This document shows, piece after piece, positions 23,906 to 33,648 of a stretch of 64,000 nucleotides of DNA. Origin of the DNA: Mycobacterium sp. 1554424.7. Lineage in GTDB: Bacteria; Actinomycetota; Actinomycetes; Mycobacteriales; Mycobacteriaceae. The first letter of the stretch is position 1. Each line of letters starts with the position of its first letter. Under the pieces are notes generated by a model. The model was not told the origin of the DNA. It saw only the letters and a list, made by a program, of their open reading frames with translations, and searched no databases. Location: NCBI RefSeq assembly GCF_001665295.1, contig NZ_LZSE01000056.1, forward strand, positions 62,001 to 126,000, written 5' to 3'. A program made the translations under genes and the position numbers.

Positions 23906-24544
23906 ATGGGTGTGGTGCGGATCTTCGGTGTGGGGGTGGCGTTCACCGCCGTCCTGTCTGTAGGAACGGCTTGTACCGTCACCACGACCACCTCGTCTCC
24001 CTCGTCGAGCACCTCAAAGCCGTCGTCGACCACGACGTCGTCGACGTCGGCGACATCGACCACCACGTCCAGCGCGCCGCCGTCCGGGGTTGCACCGCTG
24101 GGCGACTACACCTACCTGCTGTTGCAATCGAGCGACATCGGGCCCGACACCGTGACCGCGGCGCCGCCCGTGCAGAACCCCGGCGGTATCGCCGGCGCCG
24201 GCGTGACGTACGCCAATCCCGACCGGACGAGGAGCATCGACGACCTCGTTGTGGTCTTCACCGACCCGGCGACCGCCGCACAGCAGGCCCAAGAGCGCGC
24301 GTCGTCGTACGGGAAATACGTCACCGGGACCCCCCAGCCGTTCGAGGTCGGGACCAACGGCCTGATCGCTGTGGGGACGTCGCCCGACAACTCCAAATCG
24401 GTGACGTACGTGACGTTCGCCGAATCGAGGGTGGGCTGCGACCTGGAGTTCGACAGCGCGCCCAACGACCCCGCCCCGCGCGACGTCGTGCTGGACATGG
24501 CCCGCAGGCAAGACCAGCTCATCAAGGACCGGTTGCCCGGCTAG
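23906..24544 (+). CDS. Exported Ser/Thr-rich protein, probable lipoprotein
   Basis: A 212-residue protein from the ATG at 23906; the frame is open 60 bases further 5'. It has a signal peptide with Cys at 23 (SVGTAC), a weak lipobox. A Ser/Thr run (about 28-58) resembles the flexible stalk of cell-wall-linked lipoproteins. A globular domain of about 140 residues follows, with QSSDIGPDTVTA and VVVFTDPATAAQQAQ, similar to mycobacterial PknH-sensor-like or LpqN-like exported domains in general style only. Function unknown. Confidence 0.72.
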   Translation: MGVVRIFGVGVAFTAVLSVGTACTVTTTTSSPSSSTSKPSSTTTSSTSATSTTTSSAPPSGVAPLGDYTYLLLQSSDIGPDTVTAAPPVQNPGGIAGAGVTYANPDRTRSIDDLVVVFTDPATAAQQAQERASSYGKYVTGTPQPFEVGTNGLIAVGTSPDNSKSVTYVTFAESRVGCDLEFDSAPNDPAPRDVVLDMARRQDQLIKDRLPG

Positions 24545-24576
24545 TTTCCCGCCGCGCTCTTAAATCCGCTGCGGCC

Positions 24577-24595
24577 CTTGGCATCTCGCGCCAAG
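24577..24595. terminator. Hairpin between convergent genes
   Basis: CTTGGC and GCCAAG pair around a seven-base loop, between the stop codons at 24544 and 24600. There is no U-tract, as usual for mycobacterial terminator candidates. Confidence 0.35.
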
Positions 24596-24599
24596 CCGG

Positions 24600-24953
24600 T
24601 TATCGGTGTGCAAGCATCAACGCCAGCGTGGCCGCGGACAGGCACAAGTAGGCGCCGGGAAACGCGATGTTGTACAGGACGTGGGCCCGGATGTGGGTGA
24701 TGACCGCGCCGACGAAGAACAGCACTAGGCCGACAGCGGCGGCAATGCCCAGCGCCGGCAGCGCCACGAGCCCAGCGAGCAGCCCGGCGGCCCCCGCCAG
24801 CTTCACCGCGGCCAGTGGCCGCAACCACGAGCGCGGCACCCCGACCTCGGCCGAGTTCGCCAGGACGAACCCCGCGGGAATCAGGTCGGCCACGGCTATT
24901 GCGGCGGTGACGACGGCGGTTGTCAGTGTGATCACGATGTACGCGGAGTGCAT
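24600..24953 (-). CDS. DoxX-like family membrane protein
   Basis: A 117-residue protein of four hydrophobic helices, with the DoxX-like pattern SWLRPLAAVKLAGAAGLLAGL and GAVITHIRAHVL. It diverges from the ECF sigma factor gene, the usual relation between ECF41-type sigma factors and their targets. The ATG at 24953 has no clear ribosome-binding site. A short in-frame leader gene (24960-25043) with a good AAGGAG ends 6 bases before it, so translation may depend on coupling. Confidence 0.78.
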   Translation of the reverse strand: MHSAYIVITLTTAVVTAAIAVADLIPAGFVLANSAEVGVPRSWLRPLAAVKLAGAAGLLAGLVALPALGIAAAVGLVLFFVGAVITHIRAHVLYNIAFPGAYLCLSAATLALMLAHR

Positions 24954-24959
24954 TTGGCG

Positions 24960-25043
24960 TCAACCCGTTGTCCGACAGGTGTTTCCACCGCGGCGGGCCG
25001 GATGGCCTCGGAGCCCGGTGCGGCGCACAATCGGTAGGGTCAT
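24960..25043 (-). CDS. Possible 27-residue leader peptide upstream of DoxX
   Basis: The ATG at 25043 follows AAGGAG by 9 bases and opens a 27-residue frame, MTLPIVRRTGLRGHP... with one Cys, ending in TGA 6 bases before the DoxX ATG in the same frame. It is Arg/Gly-rich with no hydrophobic segment. It may be a translated leader, or the DoxX gene may once have started here. Weakly supported. Confidence 0.35.
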   Translation of the reverse strand: MTLPIVRRTGLRGHPARRGGNTCRTTG

Positions 25044-25122
25044 GGTGCTGGTCTCCTTTGCGACAGAGAGTTCGATGGATGCGTTCACCTTCTTGACGAC
25101 TCCCACGCGGAAAAGGTGACCC

Positions 25123-26049
25123 ATGAGCGCACCGAAGGACCTGGCGGATCTCGCGCAACGGTTCGACGCGGATCGACGACACCTGAGGTCGGTCGCGTTT
25201 CAACTGCTCGGCTCGGCGGCCGACGCCGACGATGCGGTGCAATCGGCGTGGCTGAAGGCGAGCCATAGCGGCACCGCCGCGGACGTCCGCAACCTCACCG
25301 GCTGGTTCACCACGATCACCGCTCACGCGGCGATCGACCAGCTTCGAGCGCGCGGTCGGCGCGCCGAGCAACCACTCGGTGATCCCAGCGAGCTGGACCG
25401 CCTCGCCGGGGCCGCCGCGCCCCCGGCGGACGAAGCCGCGCTGCTGGCGGACTCGGTCGGCAGCGCGCTGCTGGTCGTGCTCGACCGGCTCTCACCCGCG
25501 GAGCGCGTCGCATTCGTGCTGCACGACGTGTTCGCCATGCCGTTCGAGAAGATCGCCGCCATCCTGGACCGGTCCCCGGCCGCGGCGAAGAAACTCGCAA
25601 GCCGAGCCCGCGGGCGCCTGCACGCCCGTCCGGCGGTCGAACCGGCCCGCGCCGCCAGGCACCTCGAGGTCGTCGAGGCATTCCTGGCGGCGTCCCGCGG
25701 CGGCGACATCGCCACCCTGCTCGAGCTGCTGGCCCCCGACGTGGTGCGCCGCGTCGACCCGGCGCTGGTCCCCGCGGACGTGCCGAGCGAGGTGCGCGGG
25801 GCGCGCGAAGTTGCCGAGGAGACCCGCCGCTTCACCCGGCGGGCGCGGGCCGGCGTGGTCCTGCTCATCGACGGTGCCCCGGGCATCGTGCTCGCGCCCC
25901 ACGGGCGCGCCCAGGCCATGTTGGTGATCGGCATCGGCCCCGACAACCGCATCCACTCGATCGACATCACCGGCGATCCCGACCGGCTGCGCCGGGCCGT
26001 TCTCACGCTGCCGGTTACCGGGCAAGATCGGGAGCACCATGCTCGATAA
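25123..26049 (+). CDS. ECF sigma factor with SnoaL-like C-terminal domain (ECF41/SigJ type)
   Basis: A 308-residue protein. Sigma region 2 contains AFQLLGSAADADDAVQSAWLK (about 26-46). Region 4 contains LSPAERVAFVLHDVFAMPFEKIAAIL (about 125-150). After residue 175 a SnoaL-like domain (FLAASRGGDIATLLELLAPDVV) follows, as in ECF41/SigJ sigma factors where it controls activity without an anti-sigma protein. The conserved DGGGK-type motif of ECF41 is not visible. The DoxX gene is divergent. The stop overlaps the sugar-binding lipoprotein start by 11 bp, so the ABC transporter may be in its transcript. Confidence 0.87.
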   Translation: MSAPKDLADLAQRFDADRRHLRSVAFQLLGSAADADDAVQSAWLKASHSGTAADVRNLTGWFTTITAHAAIDQLRARGRRAEQPLGDPSELDRLAGAAAPPADEAALLADSVGSALLVVLDRLSPAERVAFVLHDVFAMPFEKIAAILDRSPAAAKKLASRARGRLHARPAVEPARAARHLEVVEAFLAASRGGDIATLLELLAPDVVRRVDPALVPADVPSEVRGAREVAEETRRFTRRARAGVVLLIDGAPGIVLAPHGRAQAMLVIGIGPDNRIHSIDITGDPDRLRRAVLTLPVTGQDREHHAR

Positions 26050-27361
26050 GCCGTTCGGGCGCCGAAGCCTGCTGCGGGGCGCCGGCGTGCTCTCCGCGGC
26101 GTCGCTGACGCCCCTGGCGGCCGGCTGCGCCCCGGACGACGACGCGTTGACCTTCTTCTTCGCTGCCAATCCCGAGGAGCGGGACCGCAGGATGCGCGTC
26201 GTCGACGAATTCCAGCGCCGCCATCCCGACATCAAGGTTCGGGCGGTGTTGTCCGCGCCGGGCGTCATGCAGCAGCTGTCGACGTTTTGCGCCGGCGGCA
26301 AGTGCCCGGACGTGCTGATGGCGTGGGAACTGACCTACGCCGAGCTGGCCGCCAAGGGGGTGCTGCTGGACCTCAACACCATGCTGAGTCGTGATCAAGC
26401 CTTCGCGAGGGAACTGAAGTCGGACGGCATCCCGTCGCTGTATGACACCTTCGCGTTCAACGGGGGCCAGTACGCGCTCCCGGAGCAATGGTCCGGGAAC
26501 TTCCTCTTTTACAACAGGCGGCTTTTCGCCGAGGCCGGGGCGCCGCCACCGCCCAGAACGTGGGACCGGCCGTGGAATTTCGCGGAGTTCCTTGACACCG
26601 CCCGCGCCCTGACCAAGCGAAACGGCTCGGGGCGCGCCACCCAATGGGGCTTCGTGAACATGTTTGTCTCGTACTACTCGGCGGGGCTGTTCGCGATGAA
26701 CAACGGGGTGCCGTGGTCCACGCCGCTGAAGAACCCGGCCCACTTCAACTTCGACAACGACGCCTTCATCGAGGCGGTGCAGTTCTACGCCGACCTGTCC
26801 AACAAGCACAGGGTGGCGCCCAACGCATCCGAGGTGCAGTCGATGTCCACGCCCGATCTTTTCGCGGCCGGCAGGGCGGCGATGGCGCTGGGCGGCCACT
26901 GGCGATACCAGACCTTCATCCGGGCCGACGGTCTGGACTTCGACGTCGCCCCGTTGCCGGTGGGACCACGCCGGCAGGGCCAGGCCGCCCGCTCCAATAT
27001 CGGTTCCACCGGGCTTGCCATCTCCGTGAGCAGCCAGCGCAAGGAGCAGGCGTGGGAATTCGTGAAATTTGCAACCGGGCCCGTCGGCCAGGCGTTGACC
27101 GGTGAATCCACCCTCTTCGTGCCGGTGCTGCGCTCCGCGCTCGACTCGACTGGATTCGCCGAATCACATCACCGGATCGGCAACCTCGCCGTGCTCACCC
27201 AAGGGCCGGCGTATTCGGACGGTATGCCGGTCACCCCGGCATGGGAAAAGGTCGTTGCGTTGATGGACCGCAGCTTCGGGCCCGTGCTACGCGGATCCCG
27301 GCCGGCGACGTCACTCACCGAGCTGTCGGCATCCCTCGACGAGGTGCTGCGCACACCATGA
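26039..27361 (+). CDS. Sugar ABC transporter substrate-binding lipoprotein (Rv2041c-like)
   Basis: A 440-residue family-1 extracellular solute-binding protein. It opens with a twin-arginine signal (GRRSLLRGAG) and lipobox LAAGC (C30), so it probably exits folded via Tat and is lipid-anchored. Segments such as DVLMAWELTYAELAAKGVLLDL and ALPEQWSGNFLFYN are typical of maltose/trehalose-type binders. Length and operon order match H37Rv Rv2041c. It overlaps the sigma factor gene upstream and the permease gene downstream (ATGA). Confidence 0.9.
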   Translation: MLDKPFGRRSLLRGAGVLSAASLTPLAAGCAPDDDALTFFFAANPEERDRRMRVVDEFQRRHPDIKVRAVLSAPGVMQQLSTFCAGGKCPDVLMAWELTYAELAAKGVLLDLNTMLSRDQAFARELKSDGIPSLYDTFAFNGGQYALPEQWSGNFLFYNRRLFAEAGAPPPPRTWDRPWNFAEFLDTARALTKRNGSGRATQWGFVNMFVSYYSAGLFAMNNGVPWSTPLKNPAHFNFDNDAFIEAVQFYADLSNKHRVAPNASEVQSMSTPDLFAAGRAAMALGGHWRYQTFIRADGLDFDVAPLPVGPRRQGQAARSNIGSTGLAISVSSQRKEQAWEFVKFATGPVGQALTGESTLFVPVLRSALDSTGFAESHHRIGNLAVLTQGPAYSDGMPVTPAWEKVVALMDRSFGPVLRGSRPATSLTELSASLDEVLRTP

Positions 27362-28284
27362 CATCGGTCGACACGCCCACGGTTCCCGGCGCTTCCCGGC
27401 GACGCGCCCGGGCCGGTCGCCTGTTCGTCGCGCCCAACCTGGCCGCGGTCGCGGTGTTCATGCTGTTTCCGCTCGGGTTTTCGCTGTACATGAGCTTTCA
27501 ACGTTGGGACGTGTTCAGCCCGCCAAAGTTTGTGGGCCTGAAGAACTTCGAAGATCTCTTCACTTCCGACCCGCTGTTCCTCATCGCGATCCGCAACACC
27601 GTGATCTTCACCCTGGGGACCGTCGTGCCCACCCTACTCATCAGCCTCGTGGTGGCTGGTGTGCTGAACCGGAAAGTCAAGGGCATAGGCGTTTTTCGCA
27701 CGATCGTTTTCCTGCCGCTGGCCATCTCGTCGGTGGTGATGGCGGTCGTGTGGCAGTTCGTCTTCAACACCGACAACGGGCTGCTCAACATCATGCTCGG
27801 CTGGGTCGGAATCGGGCCGATCCCATGGTTGGTGGATCCCAACTGGGCCATGGTCTCACTTTGCATTGTCAGCGTGTGGCGCGGCGTCCCGTTCGCCACC
27901 GTCATCTTGCTCGCGGCGATGCAGGGGGTCCCCGAAAGCGTCTACGAGGCGGCCAGAATCGACGGTGCCGGCGAGATACGGCAATTCGCGTTCATCACTG
28001 TGCCGCTGATCCGGGGGGCGATGTCATTCGTCGTGGTCATCTCGATCATCCACGCGTTCCAGGCGTTCGACATGGTCTACGTCCTCAACGGCGCGAACGG
28101 CGGTCCCGAAAGCGCGACCTACGTGCTGGGCATCATGCTGTTCCAACACGCCTTCTCGTTCCTGGAATTCGGCTACGCGTCGGCTTTGGCCTGGGTGATA
28201 TTCGCGATCCTGCTCGTGCTGACCGTGGTGCAGTTGCGCCTGACGCGGCAGCGTTCCTTGGAGGCTTCCGGTGGTCTCGGCTGA
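27358..28284 (+). CDS. Sugar ABC transporter permease 1 (Rv2040c-like, MalF type)
   Basis: A 308-residue polytopic protein with about six spans. The cytoplasmic coupling motif EAARIDGAGEIRQFAFITVPLI (about 195-216) is the EAA loop of binding-protein-dependent permeases. It starts at an ATG overlapping the binding-protein stop by 4 bp; the longer upstream frame is inside that gene. It forms a heterodimeric channel with the next gene product. Confidence 0.9.
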   Translation: MTSVDTPTVPGASRRRARAGRLFVAPNLAAVAVFMLFPLGFSLYMSFQRWDVFSPPKFVGLKNFEDLFTSDPLFLIAIRNTVIFTLGTVVPTLLISLVVAGVLNRKVKGIGVFRTIVFLPLAISSVVMAVVWQFVFNTDNGLLNIMLGWVGIGPIPWLVDPNWAMVSLCIVSVWRGVPFATVILLAAMQGVPESVYEAARIDGAGEIRQFAFITVPLIRGAMSFVVVISIIHAFQAFDMVYVLNGANGGPESATYVLGIMLFQHAFSFLEFGYASALAWVIFAILLVLTVVQLRLTRQRSLEASGGLG

Positions 28285-29113
28285 GCGGGTCTTCAAACGC
28301 AACGTCTTTCGCGCCGTGCTGGTGTACACCGCGCTGACCGCGATCGCGTGGTGCTGGCTGTTCCCGATCGCCTGGGCGGTGTCCGGCTCGCTGAAGAACG
28401 AAGGCGAGGTGACCGAGCCGAGGCTGCTGCCGGCGCATCCGCGGTGGTCCAACTACACCGAGGTGTTCTCGCTGATGCCCTTCTGGCGCATGTTTTTCAA
28501 CACCGTGCTGTACGCGGGGTGCGTCACGGCGGGGCAGGTCTTCTTCTGCTCGCTGGCCGGATATGCGTTCGCCCGGCTGCAGTTTCGCGGCCGTGAGACG
28601 TTGTTCGTGTTGTACCTCGGCACGCTGATGGTGCCGCTGACCGTCACGGTGATCCCGCAGTTCATCCTGATGCGGACCCTGGGCTGGGTGGACACGCCAT
28701 GGGCGATGATCGTGCCGGGCCTGTTCGGCAGCGCCTTCGGCACCTACCTGATGCGGCAGTTCTTCCGCACACTGCCGACCGACCTGGAGGAGGCGGCGAT
28801 CCTGGACGGTTGCTCGCCGTGGCAGATCTACTGGCGCATCCTGTTGCCGCACGCGAGGCCGGCCGTGCTGGTGCTCGCGGTGCTCACCTGGGTCAACGTC
28901 TGGAACGACTTCCTGTGGCCGCTGTTGATGATTCAGCGCAACAGCCTGGCGACGCTGACGCTGGGCCTCGTCCGGCTGCGGGGCGAATATGTCGCCCGCT
29001 GGCCGGTGATCATGGCCACCTCGATGCTGATCCTGGTGCCGTTGGTCATCATCTACGCCTTCGCCCAGCGCTCCTTCGTCCGCGGCATCGCCGTCACCGG
29101 AATGAACGGATAG
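28271..29113 (+). CDS. Sugar ABC transporter permease 2 (Rv2039c-like, MalG type)
   Basis: A 280-residue permease with the EAA loop [22 protein letters not shown] and about six spans. GGAGG lies 6 bases before the GTG at 28271, so the start within the previous gene's last 14 bases is well supported. The C-terminal [17 protein letters not shown] is typical of MalG-like subunits. Confidence 0.9.
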   Translation: MVSAERVFKRNVFRAVLVYTALTAIAWCWLFPIAWAVSGSLKNEGEVTEPRLLPAHPRWSNYTEVFSLMPFWRMFFNTVLYAGCVTAGQVFFCSLAGYAFARLQFRGRETLFVLYLGTLMVPLTVTVIPQFILMRTLGWVDTPWAMIVPGLFGSAFGTYLMRQFFRTLPTDLEEAAILDGCSPWQIYWRILLPHARPAVLVLAVLTWVNVWNDFLWPLLMIQRNSLATLTLGLVRLRGEYVARWPVIMATSMLILVPLVIIYAFAQRSFVRGIAVTGMNG

Positions 29114-29115
29114 CC

Positions 29116-30195
<1,080 letters not shown>

Positions 30196-30203
30196 CTCCC
30201 CGC

Positions 30204-30259
30204 CGAACGTGGAGTTGTTGTGCCGGATTGCGAGATATCCCGCAACAAGTCGACGTTGG
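30204..30259. repeat. Interspersed imperfect palindrome, copy C
   Basis: The arms 30204-30220 (CGAACGTGGAGTTGTTG) and 30243-30259 (CAACAAGTCGACGTTGG) pair at 14 of 17 positions around a 22-base loop. The element lies between the convergent ATPase and DUF3349 genes, like copy A. Confidence 0.7.
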
Positions 30260-30268
30260 ACGCCGGAT

Positions 30269-30556
30269 CTATGCGCTAGCGCACCCGATCGCGTGTAGCC
30301 GACGCTGCACGCGCGCGATGTCATCCTCGGAGGGCATCGCGTTGGTGACGTGGGTGATCGCCACCCCCACGTCCGCGCTGCTGATCGGCGCACATCTGCG
30401 CATGATGAGTTCTCTTGTGATGGTGCTGATCTCGTCGTTCGATACGCGCCGGTGCGACAACGCCGCCAGCGGCGCATACCCGGTCGTCGGCATACCGGTG
30501 GGGTAACCGGCACGCAAAAAAGCGACGATGCTTGACACCCAATGGGACAGGTCCAT
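30269..30556 (-). CDS. DUF3349 family protein
   Basis: A 95-residue protein with the family pattern: IVAFLRAGYPTGMPTTGYAPLAALSHRR, then ISTITRELI, then ADVGVAITHVTNAMPSEDDIARVQRRL. Family members are small helical proteins of mycobacteria and relatives with no known function; one has a solved all-helical structure, as I recall. It stands alone, convergent with the ABC transporter operon. The 265 bp upstream (30557-30821) contain no other gene that I can support. Confidence 0.85.
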   Translation of the reverse strand: MDLSHWVSSIVAFLRAGYPTGMPTTGYAPLAALSHRRVSNDEISTITRELIMRRCAPISSADVGVAITHVTNAMPSEDDIARVQRRLHAIGCASA

Positions 30557-30821
30557 ACGTCCACCTCGCTAACCGCCACACGCTATGCATTAACGGCACT
30601 TAGCAACCTAGCAGCGGCAACGCGATCAGCCCGGTAAGACCACGCAGTTACTTACGACAATTTATGGATTTTTCAGACTTACGCCGGAATTCTTAACGTG
30701 TCACCGGAGCGGTACAGGCCGAAAGCGAAGATGCTGTTATTCGCGACAATGACTATCGAGCGCCCGAGCGCGACGATTGTCTCGCCAAGACCCGCGCCGC
30801 ATGCCAAAGGGAGTCGCCCGG

Positions 30822-31520
30822 ATGATCCCCTATTCCGACGGTGTCCCGGCCCGCCGGTTTCCCATCGTGAACTCCACGCTGATCGCGATCAACTTCGCGG
30901 TGTTCCTGTTCTACGAATTGCCGAACGGGGAGACCGCGGTTGACCGGGCGTCGTTTTATCCGTGCAACGTCGACGGTGCCTGCCGCGTCGGCGTCCCCTG
31001 GGCGTTCGGCTGGATCACGGCGATGTTCCTTCACGCAGGCTGGGATCACATCCTCGGCAACATGCTGTTCCTATTTATCTTCGGCAAGAACGTCGAGGAC
31101 GCGTTCGGACGGCTCGGCTACCTGCTCTTGTACTTCGCGGGGGGATTCGTCGCCACGATGACGCAGACGGGCATGACCCTGATCTTCGGTTCCGCCTCCG
31201 ATGCGCGAGTACCGACACTCGGTGCCAGCGGTGCGATCGCGGCCGTGCTGGGTGCTTATCTGGTCCTCTACCCGAGCTCGCGCATCAGCACCTTCATCGG
31301 ATGGATCCCGGTCGGCATTCCGGCATGGGTGTTCCTGGGCGGCTGGTTTCTGTATCAGTTTTTCGAGGGCAACTCCTCGCTTGTCCAACCGAAAGCCGGC
31401 GGCAGCGGTGTCGCATTCTTCGCCCACGTCGGCGGGTTCGTGTTCGGATTCCTGGTAGCGAGAGTGCTGGTCGGTACCGACCGACTTGCGGCCCGGCAAA
31501 CCGAAGGGACCGGACGATGA
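30822..31520 (+). CDS. Rhomboid family intramembrane serine protease
   Basis: A 232-residue protein from the ATG at 30822, with AAAGGGAG about 8 bases upstream. It has six or seven spans; the catalytic Ser lies in LGASGAI and the catalytic His in FFAHVGGFVFGF. The loop WITAMFLHAGWDHILGNMLFL matches the conserved L1/TM2 region. Rhomboids cleave single-pass membrane proteins within the bilayer. The stop overlaps the GlgX-like start (ATGA). Confidence 0.9.
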   Translation: MIPYSDGVPARRFPIVNSTLIAINFAVFLFYELPNGETAVDRASFYPCNVDGACRVGVPWAFGWITAMFLHAGWDHILGNMLFLFIFGKNVEDAFGRLGYLLLYFAGGFVATMTQTGMTLIFGSASDARVPTLGASGAIAAVLGAYLVLYPSSRISTFIGWIPVGIPAWVFLGGWFLYQFFEGNSSLVQPKAGGSGVAFFAHVGGFVFGFLVARVLVGTDRLAARQTEGTGR

Positions 31521-33613
31521 CACCCAAAATCGTGCCGGGCCGGCCCGACCCGCTCGGCGCCGTGCCGGAGGCGGCGGGAACCAACTTCGCGGTGGCCTCG
31601 GGCGGTGACGAGGTGACGCTGTGCCTGTTCGATGCCGACGGCGCGGAGACTCAGCTGGTGTTGCCCGAGCGCGACGGCGACGTCTGGCACGGCTTCGTGC
31701 CGGGGGTCGGGCCGGGACAGGCCTACGGATTTCGGGTCGGCGGTCCCTTCGATCCCGCGCGCGGGCTACGGTACAACCCCGCCAAGCTGCTGCTGGACCC
31801 CTACGCGCGCGCCATCGCGGGCGACGTGCGGTTCGGGCCGGAGGTCGTCGGTCATGCCCCGGAAAATCCCGGCGCGCCAAGCCCTCTGGACTCGGCGCAA
31901 CACGTCCCGCGGAGCCTGGTCTGTGCGGCGCCGCCGCCCCTCGCCGCACCCAAGCCGCGGCACGCGCTCGCCGACAGCGTCCTGTACGAGGTTCACGTTC
32001 GCGGATTCACCGCAACCCATCCGGGCATCCCCCAAGAACTGCGCGGTACGTACGCGGGCCTCGCCCACGAGGCGGCCCTGCAGCACCTGATCGACCTGGG
32101 CGTGACCGCGGTGGAGCTGCTACCCGTGCACCGCAGCGTTCCCGAGCAATTCCTCGTCGACCGGGGTCTGACCAACTACTGGGGATACAACACGATCGGA
32201 TTCTTTGCGCCGCACCCGAATTACTCCGCCGCGGCGCGAGCCGGCCAGTCGGGCGGAGAAGTCGAAGAATTCCACGCGATGGTCGACGCCCTGCACGGCG
32301 CCGGTCTGGAGGTGATCCTCGACGTAGTGTTCAACCACACGGCCGAGGGCGGTGCCGGCGGGCCGACCCTGTGCTTCCGCGGGCTCGACAACCCCGCCTA
32401 CTACCGGCTCGTAGCTGGTGACCCGAGCAGTTACTACGACACGACCGGCACCGGCAACTCGTTGAACACCGACCACCCCACGACGCTGCGGTTGATCATG
32501 GATTCCCTCCGGTATTGGTTGTCGCGGATGGGCGTGGACGGATTCCGGTTCGACCTCGCTGCCACCCTCGGCCGGGAGGGCGGCGCCTTCGACCCGGTGT
32601 CGGCCTTCTTCGATCTCGTCGGTCAAGATCCGGTGATTTCGCAGGCGAAGCTGATCGCCGAGCCGTGGGATGTCGGCCAGCTGGACAGCTACGAGGTCGG
32701 TCGGTTTCCGCCGCTGTGGAGCGAATGGAACGGTCGCTTTCGCGACACCGTCCGCGACTGGTGGCGCAGTCAGGACGGGTGTCTTGCGGAGTTCGCATCG
32801 CGGCTGTGTGGGTCGGCGGACATCTACGGCGATCGTGCGGAGGGACGCCGCCCGAGCGCCTCGGTCAACTTCGTCACCGTGCACGACGGCTTCACGCTGA
32901 ACGACCTCGTCTCCTATGACCGAAAGCACAATGAGGCCAACGGCGAAAACAACCGCGACGGCACCGATGACAACCGGTCATGGAACTGTGGCGTGGAGGG
33001 ACCGACCGACGATCCCGGGGTGTCGGCGCTTCGCGCGCGACAGCAACGCGCGTTCCTGCTGACGCTCTTGTTGTCCGGCGGTGTCCCGATGCTGCTCGGT
33101 GGTGACGAGCTCGGCCGCACCCAGCGGGGCAACAACAACGCCTATTGCCAGGACAACGAGATCACCTGGTTCGACTGGTCGGCGGCCGACCATGAGCTCG
33201 TCAGGTTCACCAAAGACCTCATCGCGCTGCGTCGCCGCCACCCCGTATTCCGCAGGCGCCGCTTCCTCACCGGCGCCTCCGCCACGGACTTGCGCTGGTT
33301 CACGCCGACCGGCGCCGACATGACGTCCCAGGACTGGGCGGACCCGATTGCGCGCAGCATCGCGTTGTTCATCGACGGCGCAAGCGATCCCGACGTCGCC
33401 CCCGACGGAACGCCGTTGGTTGACGATGACTTTCTCGTATTCGTCAACGCCTGGTGGGAGTCGTTGACTTTCTTTGTCCCCGCGAGTGTTGTGCCCCGTC
33501 CCTGGGAGATCGTGTGCGACTCGTTCGACCCCACCCGAACCGGGCGCGCCGCGCAGCAGCTGGAGGTCGGGCCGAGGTCCGCGATGGTCCTGCGATCCAC
33601 TGGCGCGCCGTAA
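31517..33613 (+). CDS. glgX: Glycogen debranching enzyme, GlgX/TreX-like
   Basis: A 698-residue protein. An N-terminal carbohydrate-binding domain (GTNFAVASGGDEVTLCLFD) is followed by a GH13 barrel with DVVFNHTAEG, the nucleophile in DGFRFDLA (about 343-350), the acid/base in LIAEPWDVG, and VTVHDGFTLNDLV. This is the order in isoamylase-type debranching enzymes. Mycobacteria usually carry another glgX/treX with the trehalose genes, so this may be an additional copy. Overlap with the rhomboid gene implies co-translation. Confidence 0.88.
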   Translation: MTPKIVPGRPDPLGAVPEAAGTNFAVASGGDEVTLCLFDADGAETQLVLPERDGDVWHGFVPGVGPGQAYGFRVGGPFDPARGLRYNPAKLLLDPYARAIAGDVRFGPEVVGHAPENPGAPSPLDSAQHVPRSLVCAAPPPLAAPKPRHALADSVLYEVHVRGFTATHPGIPQELRGTYAGLAHEAALQHLIDLGVTAVELLPVHRSVPEQFLVDRGLTNYWGYNTIGFFAPHPNYSAAARAGQSGGEVEEFHAMVDALHGAGLEVILDVVFNHTAEGGAGGPTLCFRGLDNPAYYRLVAGDPSSYYDTTGTGNSLNTDHPTTLRLIMDSLRYWLSRMGVDGFRFDLAATLGREGGAFDPVSAFFDLVGQDPVISQAKLIAEPWDVGQLDSYEVGRFPPLWSEWNGRFRDTVRDWWRSQDGCLAEFASRLCGSADIYGDRAEGRRPSASVNFVTVHDGFTLNDLVSYDRKHNEANGENNRDGTDDNRSWNCGVEGPTDDPGVSALRARQQRAFLLTLLLSGGVPMLLGGDELGRTQRGNNNAYCQDNEITWFDWSAADHELVRFTKDLIALRRRHPVFRRRRFLTGASATDLRWFTPTGADMTSQDWADPIARSIALFIDGASDPDVAPDGTPLVDDDFLVFVNAWWESLTFFVPASVVPRPWEIVCDSFDPTRTGRAAQQLEVGPRSAMVLRSTGAP

Positions 33614-33648
33614 CCCCGTTTGGCCGCAACGCTTCCTAGTATTGCCGG

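Noticed and set aside
25123-26049. Calling the sigma factor SigJ or SigI by name
   Set aside because: The domain layout fits but the signature motif of ECF41 is not visible and several paralogues exist; no symbol was given.
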